Shown here piece by piece: positions 8,135-16,942 of a stretch of DNA of 59,304 nucleotides (its first letter is position 1; every line of letters begins with the position of its first letter). The position numbers were made by a program, and so were the translations under genes. Origin of the DNA: Bacteroidales bacterium (GTDB lineage Bacteria > Bacteroidota > Bacteroidia > Bacteroidales > UBA932); the NCBI GenBank assembly GCA_017477465.1, contig JAFUVU010000042.1:1-59304 (forward strand). The letters are read 5' to 3'. The notes under the pieces were generated by a model, which did not search any database, was not told the origin of the DNA, and saw nothing but the letters and a program-made list of their open reading frames with translations.

Positions 8135-9532
8135 TTAGCGGAAGAGGGGGAGGGATTCGGCTACTACGAAGGCGCTGCCGCCGATGTAGATGAGGGGCGG
8201 GGCGGGCTGTTCGGCCGATGCGCTGCGGCTTAGCTGTTCCGACAGGTTCTGGGCCAGCTGGACGGCCATCTGGACGGCCTGGCGGACGCTGGGTGCGAGG
8301 AAGGCACGCTCCGGACCTGGAATGGAAGCGGCGCGGCGATAGATAAGGTAACGGCGAAGCAGCTCCCCTGCCGGAAGGGCGCGCGGCGTGTCGGGGGCGG
8401 TGAAAATGTAGGTGGCATCGGCAGGCATCAGGGGCAGGATGGCGTCCAGGTCCTTGTCGGCCATTATGCCGTACACTATGATGAGCGAGGAGAAGGTGCC
8501 GCTTGCGATGCGGTCCTTCAGCTGGGCGAAATTGTAGCCGAGGGCCTGCGCATTGTGGCCGATGTCCGCCAGCACGTATGGCTGGGCCGACACTCGCTCC
8601 CATCTGCCGCGGAAGCCCATGCGCCGGGCGGTATGGATAATGCCTTCGAGGAGCTTGTCGTCCTGAGAAAGCGCCTGATATGCAGGAATTTGCTTAAGTA
8701 TATCGACGGCCGTCAGCACTGTGCGAAGGTTATGCTCCTGCACCGCCGCCTGAAGGTCCATCTGCTTAAGGATGCTCAAGTGCCGATACCAGAGCGAGGG
8801 CTTCACCCTGTCGGCATAGGTCAAGGGGCAGAACATCCAGGAGCGCTCGTTGAAAACCGGGTCCGTTTCGGGATTGCTTTCGCCGACAAGGGCAGGCACG
8901 CCGGCTTTGAAAATGCCGGCTTTCTCCGCAGCGATCTGAGGCAGAGTATCCCCAAGCAAAGCCATGTGGTCCAGGCCGATGGTGGTGATTATCGAAAGGT
9001 CCGGAACTATGATATTGGTAGAATCCAGACGTCCGCCAAGGCCGGTCTCGATGACGGCGACATCTACATTTTCATCGGCGAAATATTTCAGTGCCAGGCC
9101 GGTAGTAATCTCGAAGAAGGAAAGCTGATGCTCCGTTATCCAGGGCATCCATTCGGTGAGGAAGGAGAAAACGTAGTCCTTCGGCACCAGGAAGGAGGGT
9201 TCTTCCTCCTGCGCTTCCTTGCCCGGGGCAATGCGAACCCTTTCGCGGAAATCCACCAGGTGCGGCGACGTGAAAAGGCCGGTCTTAAGCCCGCAGGCAC
9301 TAAGGGCCGATGCAAGCATATTGGCCACCGATCCCTTGCCGTTTGTGCCGGCTATGTGGATGCTGTGAATCTGCCGCGAAGGGCTGCCCAGGGCCTCGTC
9401 AAAAGCTTGCATCCTTTCCAGACCGGGTTTGTATGCGCCCGGAGTGAAGCCATCCTTCTGAACTGACGGAAACCGTCTGAAAATATCCTGCACCAGGGCC
9501 TCGTAGCCCGCTTCTGTAAAACTTGCATCCAT
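8135..9532 (-). CDS. folC: Folylpolyglutamate synthase / dihydrofolate synthase
   Basis: A 465-aa cytoplasmic ATP-dependent ligase of the Mur ligase family that adds glutamate to dihydropteroate and folates. It shows the P-loop IAGTNGKGSV (about residue 62), the substrate loop FTSPHLVDFRERV, VIETGLGGRLDSTN, and ITTIGLDHMALLG with EKAGIFK. Length is slightly above the usual 420-440. ATG 9532 (MDASFTEAGY) is preferred over a TTG at 9550 because a -7 box, TATCTTTG, lies at 9547-9540 and would overlap the longer start. The gene is probably monocistronic, divergent from the PurL-like gene with back-to-back promoters in under 100 bp. A palindromic element touches its stop codon. Confidence 0.93.
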   Translation of the reverse strand: MDASFTEAGYEALVQDIFRRFPSVQKDGFTPGAYKPGLERMQAFDEALGSPSRQIHSIHIAGTNGKGSVANMLASALSACGLKTGLFTSPHLVDFRERVRIAPGKEAQEEEPSFLVPKDYVFSFLTEWMPWITEHQLSFFEITTGLALKYFADENVDVAVIETGLGGRLDSTNIIVPDLSIITTIGLDHMALLGDTLPQIAAEKAGIFKAGVPALVGESNPETDPVFNERSWMFCPLTYADRVKPSLWYRHLSILKQMDLQAAVQEHNLRTVLTAVDILKQIPAYQALSQDDKLLEGIIHTARRMGFRGRWERVSAQPYVLADIGHNAQALGYNFAQLKDRIASGTFSSLIIVYGIMADKDLDAILPLMPADATYIFTAPDTPRALPAGELLRRYLIYRRAASIPGPERAFLAPSVRQAVQMAVQLAQNLSEQLSRSASAEQPAPPLIYIGGSAFVVAESLPLFR

Positions 9533-9539
9533 ACAAATA

Positions 9540-9547
9540 CAAAGATA
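9540..9547 (-). promoter_or_regulatory. -7 box for folC
   Basis: TATCTTTG on the minus strand, ending 7 bases before ATG 9532, which implies a very short 5' leader. No clear TTTG at -33. Confidence 0.65.
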
Positions 9548-9574
9548 CAAAATATTTCCCGTCCGTGCTGCTTG

Positions 9575-9606
9575 TTTGCCATTTTGCAGAAAAATGTGTA
9601 TTTTTG
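9575..9606 (+). promoter_or_regulatory. Promoter for the PurL-like/PhoH operon
   Basis: TTTG at 9575-9578, 20 nt, TATTTTTG at 9599-9606; the ATG is only 7 bases further on. Confidence 0.75.
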
Positions 9607-9613
9607 AACCGAT

Positions 9614-10729
9614 ATGACCGATTTGCTAAATAGCAATTATATTATCGACGGAGTGCAAATGGCGCTATCTCCCGCCAAAATGCTCCGGGAGTGCACTTTG
9701 TTCCCCCCGCTGGAGCCGGACGGAGATGCCTCCACCCTTGCCGATGAACACCTGGACAGCGCAGCCAGCAACCCGGTGTACGACAAAGATAAAGCAGCAG
9801 AATATGCCGATGCGGTGCAAGCCCTCGGCAAACGTCAGCTCCCCCTGCCTTTCGCAGGCCCCTGCACCGCCGCCAGGGTAGCCTGGTCCCTCATCGACGC
9901 AATCTGGATGAGCGGCCACTTCCGCCTTGGAGACCTAACCCTGAAGGCCGACTGGAAGTGGAACGCCAAAGCAATCGGCCACGCAGCGGCTTTTTACGCT
10001 TCCGTGGAAAGCACTTGCAGTTACGTTGACGCGCTGGGAGTTAAAATTGACAGATATAGCCTTGGCAGCGGTGCGCCAAACGTCAGTTTCAAAGCCACCA
10101 CCATTGCCGAGGAAGACGCAGAAGACGAGGAAGAAAGCCTCTTCAGGGAACTCCCCTACCGCACCGCCAATCCACGTATTTCCAAGCGCCGCAAGGTTTC
10201 CGGACAGCTGGTCCAGGAAGCATCGGACTGGATAATCTATATCCCCTTTGACACTTGCGATTACCGCCTGGGCGGCAGCGCCCTCTCGGATGCCATGCAC
10301 ACCGGCCATGCCACAGCACCGGACGTCTCAGACGCAGACTATTTCATTGACTGCTACGAAGTTGTAAGGGAGCTGGTAGAAGACGGCATAGTCAAGGCCG
10401 GCGCCACAGTAGGAGAAGGCGGCCTAATGATGGCCCTCCGCTCCATGACCTCCCCGTCAACCGGTGCGGAGGTAAGCCTGAAAGACATCTCAAATGCCTA
10501 CGGCGGCGAGCATCCAATCCGCATCCTCTTCGCAGAAGTGCCGGGCGTACTAATCCAAATTGCCGATATCGACTACGACTACGTAGATGCAGAACTCATC
10601 CTCCAGGATGTCGTTTATTTCCCAGTCGGCCACCCTGCCGTGGGAAAACCCGGCATAGAGTTCACAGAAAAGGTCGAAATTCCGCAAATCCTTGAATCTC
10701 TTTTAAATACTTTGGAAGGTGAAGATTAA
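9614..10729 (+). CDS. PurL/PurM-like (AIR synthase superfamily) protein, stand-alone
   Basis: A 371-aa cytoplasmic protein. Its C-terminal half resembles the AIR-synthase-related domain of phosphoribosylformylglycinamidine synthase: LGGSALSDAMHTGH, then a helix ending DGIVKAGATVGEGGLMMAL, comparable to PurL 'gLV.a.hDvseGGL..aL'. The N-terminal half (FAGPCTAARVAWSLIDAIW, LKADWKWNA) resembles the preceding PurM-like domain. Bacteroidetes PurL is normally over 1200 residues, with a glutaminase domain, so this is a separate short paralogue or a PurM-fold protein of another function. The catalytic Asp of 'hDvs' is replaced (GATVGEGG). The promoter box is 7 bases from the ATG. It overlaps or abuts the phoH start. 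Purine function is not proven. Confidence 0.55.
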   Translation: MTDLLNSNYIIDGVQMALSPAKMLRECTLFPPLEPDGDASTLADEHLDSAASNPVYDKDKAAEYADAVQALGKRQLPLPFAGPCTAARVAWSLIDAIWMSGHFRLGDLTLKADWKWNAKAIGHAAAFYASVESTCSYVDALGVKIDRYSLGSGAPNVSFKATTIAEEDAEDEEESLFRELPYRTANPRISKRRKVSGQLVQEASDWIIYIPFDTCDYRLGGSALSDAMHTGHATAPDVSDADYFIDCYEVVRELVEDGIVKAGATVGEGGLMMALRSMTSPSTGAEVSLKDISNAYGGEHPIRILFAEVPGVLIQIADIDYDYVDAELILQDVVYFPVGHPAVGKPGIEFTEKVEIPQILESLLNTLEGED

Positions 10730-10730
10730 A

Positions 10731-12056
10731 ATGGCTAAGATCTTCGTTCTGGATACCAATATAATCCTTCACGACTACAAGTCCGTGAAGCAGTTCCAGG
10801 ACAACGATATCGTAATCCCCATCGCTGTAATCGAAGAGCTGGACAAGTTCAAAAAAGGCAACGACGCCCTAAGCTTCAACGCCAGGGCATTCATGCGGGA
10901 AATCAACAAACTCACCGACAGGCAGCGTTTCGGGCCACGTGGCGTTCCTCTTGGCAAACGCCTGGGTTACATTAAGATAGAGCCCAACCATCCCTTCTCG
11001 CCCCAATTCCAGGACATGTTCAGGGACGATATCCAGGACCACCGCATCCTGGCAACTGCAATGTGGGTGCGGGACAACAATCCCACCCGCTTTGTGGCCC
11101 TGGTCACAAAAGACATCAACCTGCGGCTGAAAGCCAAGGCGGCAGGCATGGAGGCCCAGGACTACCTGCGCGACAGAGTGGACGACGAGGTGATGCTGAA
11201 CCTCGAAAAGGAAGTAATCGAAAAAGATGCATCCTCGGAAGCCCTGCAGCGTCTGGCTTACGGACAGGACAATTCCATCTCCTGGAAAGAAGTTCAGGCC
11301 AAGGAACCGGCACCTAACCAACTGTACCAGTTCAACTTCGGCGGCACTCCCGTATGCGCCAGATACGATGCCCGCAAGCAGGAGATTGTACTTGTGCGCA
11401 ACAGCGAGGCATACGGCATCCGCCCCCGAAATCTGGAGCAGAAGTTCGCCATGGACGCGTGCCTGAATCCTGACATTCCGCTTGTATCGCTCACCGGCGG
11501 TGCGGGTACTGGTAAAACGCTGATTGCATTGGCATCGGCCCTGGAACAGGCAAACGAGTACGACCAAATCATCCTTACAAGGCCCACCGTAGTGCTGGGA
11601 GGGCAGGATATCGGCTTCCTTCCGGGCGACCAGAAGAGCAAGATGAGCCCTTACGTACAGCCGCTCATGGATAATCTGGAGGTGATTCGCCACTGTTTCC
11701 GCCCCGGCAGCAAGCAGGCTCAGCGCCTGGACGCCATGGTCCGCGAGGAAAAGCTTGTCATCTCCCCTCTTGCATACATCCGCGGCCGTTCGCTGGGCAA
11801 GGTTTATTTCATTGTGGATGAGGCGCAGAACCTCACTCCGCATGAGGTAAAGACCATTATCACCCGCGCCGGAGAAGGCACAAAGATGGTCTTCACGGGC
11901 GACATTTTCCAAATCGACCAGCCCTATCTGGACCAGTGGTCCAACGGCCTCACCCACCTTGGCGAAAAGATGAGGGGCCAGGCCCTGTTCGAGCACGTAT
12001 TCCTCCGCAAGGGAGAACGCTCGGAGCTGTCGGAAGTCGCTGCAAAGTTACTATAA
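10731..12056 (+). CDS. phoH: PIN-PhoH fusion ATPase (YlaK type)
   Basis: A 441-aa cytoplasmic protein with an N-terminal PIN nuclease domain (residues 1-140: FVLDTNIILHD, VIEELDKFK, DHRILATAM, VTKDINLRLKA) and a C-terminal PhoH ATPase with Walker A GGAGTGKT and Walker B VYFIVDEAQN. In the PIN-PhoH family the domains act together as ATP-dependent RNA helicase and ribonuclease. The acidic PIN residues (DTN, EE, D.R, KD.N) are all present. ATG 10731 lies one base after the TAA of the PurL-like gene; an in-frame GTG at 10719 is less likely. A bidirectional terminator separates it from ppdK. Confidence 0.92.
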   Translation: MAKIFVLDTNIILHDYKSVKQFQDNDIVIPIAVIEELDKFKKGNDALSFNARAFMREINKLTDRQRFGPRGVPLGKRLGYIKIEPNHPFSPQFQDMFRDDIQDHRILATAMWVRDNNPTRFVALVTKDINLRLKAKAAGMEAQDYLRDRVDDEVMLNLEKEVIEKDASSEALQRLAYGQDNSISWKEVQAKEPAPNQLYQFNFGGTPVCARYDARKQEIVLVRNSEAYGIRPRNLEQKFAMDACLNPDIPLVSLTGGAGTGKTLIALASALEQANEYDQIILTRPTVVLGGQDIGFLPGDQKSKMSPYVQPLMDNLEVIRHCFRPGSKQAQRLDAMVREEKLVISPLAYIRGRSLGKVYFIVDEAQNLTPHEVKTIITRAGEGTKMVFTGDIFQIDQPYLDQWSNGLTHLGEKMRGQALFEHVFLRKGERSELSEVAAKLL

Positions 12057-12062
12057 AAATAA

Positions 12063-12096
12063 GGGGCTAACCTCCGAGGTTAGTCCCTAAATTTTT
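12063..12096. terminator. Bidirectional terminator between phoH and ppdK
   Basis: GGGGCTAACCT (12063-12073), loop CCG, AGGTTAGTCCC (12077-12087), then AAATTTTT; A-rich on the left side. The flanking genes are convergent. Confidence 0.8.
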
Positions 12097-12112
12097 ACAC
12101 GTTCAGCGCGTC

Positions 12113-14839
12113 TTATTTGCTCTGCTGAATCTGGGCCTGGGCCGCTGCAAGGCGGGCGATAGGAACACGGAACGGTGAGCAGGAGACGTAGTCGATGCCG
12201 ATGGTGTTGAAGAACTCGATGGACTTGGGATCGCCACCGTGTTCACCGCAGATACCGCACTGCAGGCCGGGACGCTTGCTGCGGCCCTTGTCAACGCCGA
12301 GCTTCACGAGCTGGCCGACAGCCTTGGTGTCGATGGTCTGGAAAGGATCGCTGTCCAGGATCTTGTTGCCAAGATAGTCACCCATGAAGGTGCCGATGTC
12401 GTCGCGGCTGAAACCGAAGGTCATCTGGGTAAGGTCGTTGGTACCGAAGCTGAAGAATTCGGCTGCGCGGGCCATACGGTCGGCGGTGAGGGCTGCGCGG
12501 GGGATCTCGATCATTGTACCGAACTGATACTCGATGAGCTGGGCGGTCTTGGCCTCTACTTCTGCTTTGATGCGGTCGCAGATAACCTTCTGGAAGCTGA
12601 GCTCACGGGCGCTGATGGTAACGGGGATCATGATCTCCGGGTGCGGGTGCAGGCCTTCTTTCTGGAGTTCTGCAGTAGCGGTGAAGATGGCGCGGTACTG
12701 GGTTTCGGCAATCAGGGGGAAGCTCACGTGCAGACGGACGCCGCGGTGACCCATCATAGGGTTCACTTCGTGCAGGCTTTCGCCACGCTTTTCGACTTCC
12801 TTGACGCTGATACCCAGGTCTTTGGCCAGCTCTTTCTTCTTGTCTTCGCCTTGAGGGACGAACTCGTGGAGCGGCGGATCCAGGAGACGGAACACAACCG
12901 GTTTGCCGTCCATGACGCGGAGGGTTTCCTTTACGGATGCCTTCATGAAAGGCTCCAGCTCTGCCAGTGCTTTCTTGCGCTCTTCGTCGGTGTCGCAGAG
13001 GATCATCTTGCGGAGCTTAGAAAGAGGCAGTTCGGAGTTGCGGCCGTAGAACATGTGCTCGATACGGAACAGGCCGATGCCCTGGGCACCGAACTTGAGG
13101 GCGCGGGCTGCGTCTTCGGGAGTGTCGGCATTGGTGCGGATACCGAGCTTGCGGAACTTGTCGCACATTGCCATGAATTTGGCGAAGAGGGGGTTCTCGG
13201 AGGCGTCCATGGTTTCGATGGCACCTTCGTAAACGAGACCCTTGGCGCCGTTCAGGGACAGCCATTCGCCTTCTTTGAAGGTCTTGTCAACACCGGCGAA
13301 CCTGACGGTCTTGTCCTTGAAGTTGATCTTGAGGGCGTCGCAGCCTACGATGCAGCACTTGCCCCAGCCGCGGGCCACGAGGGCTGCGTGGGAGGTCATG
13401 CCGCCGCGCTCGGTGAGGATACCCACGGAGGCGTGCATACCGTCGATGTCTTCCGGAGAGGTTTCCTCACGGACGAGGATGCACTTCTTGCCGGCCTTCG
13501 CATAAGCAATGGCGTCTTCGGAAGTGAAGACAATCTGGCCGACGGCGCCGCCCGGAGAAGCAGGCAGACCCTGAGCCAGGACAGCGGCCTTCTTTTCGGA
13601 GGCGGGGTCGAGGATGGGGTGCAGAACCTCGTCAAGCTGGGCGGGAGCCACGCGCATGACGGCGGTCTTTTCGTCGATGAGGCCTTCTTCGACCATATCG
13701 ACGGCCATCTGCAGGGCGGCCAGACCGGTGCGCTTGCCGATACGGCACTGCAGCATCCAAAGCTTGCCTTCCTGGATGGTGAATTCGATATCCTGCATAT
13801 CCTGGAAGTGGTCTTCGAGGCGCTTGCGGATGTCGTCAAGCTCTTTATAGACTTCCGGCATTGCGGTTTCCAGGGAAGCGAGGTTCTTGTTCTTTTCGCT
13901 CTTTGTGGCTTCGTTCAGGGGGTTGGGGGTACGGATACCTGCCACCACATCTTCACCCTGGGCGTTGATGAGCCATTCGCCGTAGAATTTGTTGTCGCCG
14001 TTGGCAGGGTTGCGGGAGAAGGCAACGCCTGTGGCCGATGTCTCACCCATGTTGCCGAACACCATGGACTGAACGTTCACGGCTGTGCCCCAGTCATCCG
14101 GAATGTGCTCGATCTGGCGGTAGCGGATGGCGCGTTTGCCGTTCCAGCTCTTGAATACGCCGCCGATGGAACCCCAAAGCTGGGCTTTTGCATCGTCGGG
14201 GAATTCAACGCCGAGGACTTCCTTGATGCGCACCTTGAAAGCCTCTGCGAGGTCTTTGAGCTCGTCGGCTGTGAGTTCGGTGTCGCTCTTGTAGCCTTTT
14301 GCGTCTTTGACATCCTGCATCATGCGGTCAAGCTGCTGGCGGATGCCCTGACCGTCGGCGGGTTCGATGCCTTCGGCCTTTTCCATCACGACGTCGGAGT
14401 ACATCATGATGAGACGGCGGTATGCGTCATATACGAAACGGGGGTTGCCGGTCTTTTTGATCATGCCGGGGATAGTGGCACTGCAAAGGCCGATATTGAG
14501 GATGGTGTCCATCATGCCGGGCATGGAGCTGCGTGCGCCGGAGCGGCAGCTGACAAGGAGAGGGTCTGTGGGGTCACCAAATTTCTTGCCCATGATTTTC
14601 TCTGTGGCTTCCAGGGCATCGGCCACTTCTGCTTTGAGTTCGGGGGTGTAACCGCCACCCAGACGATAGTACTCGGTGCAGCATTCGGTGGTGATGGTGA
14701 AGCCAGCGGGAACGGGCATGCCAAGGAGGTTCATCTCGGCCAGGTTGGCACCTTTGCCGCCCAGGAGCTCTCTCATTTTACCGTCGCCTTCTGCGTGCTT
14801 TCCGCCGAAGCGATAGACTCTTTTTTTGATTTCTGCCAT
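12113..14839 (-). CDS. ppdK: Pyruvate, phosphate dikinase
   Basis: A 908-aa cytoplasmic enzyme interconverting pyruvate, ATP and phosphate with PEP, AMP and pyrophosphate, typical in anaerobic glycolysis and gluconeogenesis. The N-terminal ATP-grasp domain starts GGKGANLAEMNLLGMPVPAGF; the swivelling domain carries the phosphohistidine motif GGMTSHAALVARGWGK; the C-terminal PEP-utilising barrel ends with the catalytic Cys region GLQCGICGEHGGDP. Length and domain order are those of full-length PPDK. It starts MAEIKKRVYRFGG, with a -7 box TATATTTG about 43 bases upstream. It has its own promoter and shares a terminator with the convergent phoH gene. Confidence 0.97.
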   Translation of the reverse strand: MAEIKKRVYRFGGKHAEGDGKMRELLGGKGANLAEMNLLGMPVPAGFTITTECCTEYYRLGGGYTPELKAEVADALEATEKIMGKKFGDPTDPLLVSCRSGARSSMPGMMDTILNIGLCSATIPGMIKKTGNPRFVYDAYRRLIMMYSDVVMEKAEGIEPADGQGIRQQLDRMMQDVKDAKGYKSDTELTADELKDLAEAFKVRIKEVLGVEFPDDAKAQLWGSIGGVFKSWNGKRAIRYRQIEHIPDDWGTAVNVQSMVFGNMGETSATGVAFSRNPANGDNKFYGEWLINAQGEDVVAGIRTPNPLNEATKSEKNKNLASLETAMPEVYKELDDIRKRLEDHFQDMQDIEFTIQEGKLWMLQCRIGKRTGLAALQMAVDMVEEGLIDEKTAVMRVAPAQLDEVLHPILDPASEKKAAVLAQGLPASPGGAVGQIVFTSEDAIAYAKAGKKCILVREETSPEDIDGMHASVGILTERGGMTSHAALVARGWGKCCIVGCDALKINFKDKTVRFAGVDKTFKEGEWLSLNGAKGLVYEGAIETMDASENPLFAKFMAMCDKFRKLGIRTNADTPEDAARALKFGAQGIGLFRIEHMFYGRNSELPLSKLRKMILCDTDEERKKALAELEPFMKASVKETLRVMDGKPVVFRLLDPPLHEFVPQGEDKKKELAKDLGISVKEVEKRGESLHEVNPMMGHRGVRLHVSFPLIAETQYRAIFTATAELQKEGLHPHPEIMIPVTISARELSFQKVICDRIKAEVEAKTAQLIEYQFGTMIEIPRAALTADRMARAAEFFSFGTNDLTQMTFGFSRDDIGTFMGDYLGNKILDSDPFQTIDTKAVGQLVKLGVDKGRSKRPGLQCGICGEHGGDPKSIEFFNTIGIDYVSCSPFRVPIARLAAAQAQIQQSK

Positions 14840-14881
14840 AAGGATTTATATTAGATTTAAAGTAAAATTCGCTTAAACATG

Positions 14882-14889
14882 CAAATATA
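14882..14889 (-). promoter_or_regulatory. -7 box for ppdK
   Basis: TATATTTG on the minus strand, 43 nt upstream of the ppdK ATG. Confidence 0.6.
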
Positions 14890-14930
14890 CAATAAATTCT
14901 CCGAATTGCAGAAAAAAATGCTACATGCTT

Positions 14931-16883
14931 CTACAACATCTGCAGGACCCAGCCGCCGCCGGGAGCGAGCTTGACGGTAAGTTTTTCTGTTACAGGCGCT
15001 TTCGTGCGGACAAAGTCACGTCCTGCGCGGTGGGCGTTGGGGCCGTCGGCAAAGATAAGGGCCTCTCCGGGGCCGATAAAACTCAGGTCCAGCTCCAGCG
15101 TGCGTGCCTTGAGGCCGTTGAGCGCTCCGACGAACCATTTCGAGCCTTTGCGGCGGGCCATGACCACATACTCGCCTATCTTGCCGTCCAGGCAGACCGA
15201 CTCGTCCCAGATGGTGGGCACTCCGGCTATGAACTCCGTGCATTCAGGCTCGTTCATATAGTTGCTGGGACTGTCGCAAAGCATGGTGAGAGGGGCGTCA
15301 AATATCAGGTACTCAGCCAGTTGATGGCAGCGAGTTCCCTGCGACATCGGCTCTGAATAAGCAGGATGATAGTTGCCGGGGGTGACGTTTCGCATTGCGC
15401 CCTGGGTATAATCGGCCGGACCTGCCACAAGGCGGGTGAAGGGGATGGTAACATCGTAGGTTATCTGGTCGGTCTCCTTGGGCGCCCATTTCATGTTCTC
15501 GAGGCCGAAAACGCCTTCATAATTGAGGATGTTGGGATAGGTCCTGTTAAGGCCTGTGGGCTTGTAGGCGCCGTGGAAATCCACCGTCATCTTATACTTG
15601 GCGGCGGTTGCTGCGGCGCGCTCATAGAAGCGCACTACGTCTTGGTCGTCCCTGTCCATGAAATCTATCTTCCAGCCCTTTATGCCCATTTTCGAATAAT
15701 GGGCGCAGACGTTCTCCATGTCCTTGTCGAAGGCTTTGTAGCCCGCCCAGAGAATAAGGCCGACGCCTTTGGAGGCGGCGTAATCGGCAAGCATTTGGAG
15801 GTCGATTTCCGGGATTACCTGCATGAGGTCGGCCTTAAGGTTCACGGACCAGCCTTCGTCCAGGATTACGAATTCGATGCCTTTGGAGGCGGCGAAGTCG
15901 ATGTAGTATTTGTACGTGTCGTTGTTGATGCCGGCCTCGAAAGGAACGCCGTAGAGGTTCCAGTCGTTCCACCAGTCCCAGGCTACCTTGCCGGGCTTCA
16001 CCCAGGACCAGTCGGCCTCTTGGGCCGGCTTTGCGAGCCGATACACCATGTCGCTCTGAGCCAGGAGTTTGTCTTCCCGGGCCACTATTACAACGCGCCA
16101 GGGGAAGTCTTTTGCGTCGCGGGCGATGTAGTCCTTGCGGGAGGTGACTATGCTCTGGAGCATATTGTGACCGCCCTGCAGCTCCGTGTCCGGCACTGCG
16201 GGGAACCTTGCCTTCAGAGTGGTGGAGGCGTTTCCGTTGTAAAAGTACATGCCGGGGTAGTTGCGAAGGTCGGCCTCGGTCAGGCAAAGCTTCACGCTTC
16301 CGGCGTCGATGGTGACGGGCGGGAAGGCGATGCGCTCCTTGTTCCACTGGCTCACGGGATGCACGGCATATTGCGACTCCTGCGCGCTCATGTACTGACC
16401 TTCAAGCGTTTCGACGTGCTTTCTTACGTAAGGGACGTAGATTGTCCAGTCGTCGGCAAGGCAGAAGTTTGCCGTTTCGTTTTTCACCGTGACTGTCTTT
16501 TCCGGGACGAAACGGTATGCCAGGCCGTCGTCGTAAAGACGGAACACGACGCTGAATCCTTTGGCCGGCAGGGAGAGTTCGTTGAACTTGTCTCGCACGG
16601 TGCTGCGCTTGAAAAGGATGGCATTTATGCTTTCATCCACGCTGCGCCTTTTAGGGCCGCGGAATTTGGTTCCCGGGCCGATTATGGTGCCATCGGCAAG
16701 AGTCAGGCCGATTTCGGAGGGGGTCAGCAGCGGTGCGCCGTCCCTTTCGAGGCTGTAAGTCAGGGTTGCGCCGGTTTGGACGGTGGCTTTAAGACGGCCG
16801 TCCGGCGAAGTGAAGCTGTAGGTCTTTGCGCCGGCAGATACGGTGGCGGCGAGCAGAAGGAGAACTGACAGGATACGTCTCAT
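14931..16883 (-). CDS. Glycoside hydrolase family 97, retaining alpha-galactosidase type
   Basis: A 650-aa exported enzyme with signal peptide (MRRILSVLLLLAATVSAGA), an N-terminal beta-sandwich (SPDGRLKATVQTGATLTYSL, a GH97 hallmark), a catalytic (beta/alpha)8 barrel (WVKPGKVAWDWWNDWN, FVILDEGW, KGWKIDFMDRDDQ) and a C-terminal sandwich. GH97 contains inverting glucosidases (SusB) and retaining galactosidases. The Asp in KIDFMDRDD and Gly in place of Glu in VDFHGAYKPTG fit the retaining group as I remember it, so alpha-galactosidase or a related activity is more likely than SusB-type glucosidase. It lies apart from the PUL, next to the GT8-like gene, with 59 bases between them. Confidence 0.88.
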   Translation of the reverse strand: MRRILSVLLLLAATVSAGAKTYSFTSPDGRLKATVQTGATLTYSLERDGAPLLTPSEIGLTLADGTIIGPGTKFRGPKRRSVDESINAILFKRSTVRDKFNELSLPAKGFSVVFRLYDDGLAYRFVPEKTVTVKNETANFCLADDWTIYVPYVRKHVETLEGQYMSAQESQYAVHPVSQWNKERIAFPPVTIDAGSVKLCLTEADLRNYPGMYFYNGNASTTLKARFPAVPDTELQGGHNMLQSIVTSRKDYIARDAKDFPWRVVIVAREDKLLAQSDMVYRLAKPAQEADWSWVKPGKVAWDWWNDWNLYGVPFEAGINNDTYKYYIDFAASKGIEFVILDEGWSVNLKADLMQVIPEIDLQMLADYAASKGVGLILWAGYKAFDKDMENVCAHYSKMGIKGWKIDFMDRDDQDVVRFYERAAATAAKYKMTVDFHGAYKPTGLNRTYPNILNYEGVFGLENMKWAPKETDQITYDVTIPFTRLVAGPADYTQGAMRNVTPGNYHPAYSEPMSQGTRCHQLAEYLIFDAPLTMLCDSPSNYMNEPECTEFIAGVPTIWDESVCLDGKIGEYVVMARRKGSKWFVGALNGLKARTLELDLSFIGPGEALIFADGPNAHRAGRDFVRTKAPVTEKLTVKLAPGGGWVLQML

Positions 16884-16942
16884 AGGGCTGAATATGTTTT
16901 TTCAGCCCAATTTACGAATAAATACGGGATTTGCGAAAAAAA

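Noticed and set aside
12239-14854. An 871-codon open reading on the plus strand opposite ppdK
   Set aside because: It is antisense to a fully motif-supported PPDK gene, its translation has no recognisable domain, and high GC third positions on the other strand explain the open frame.
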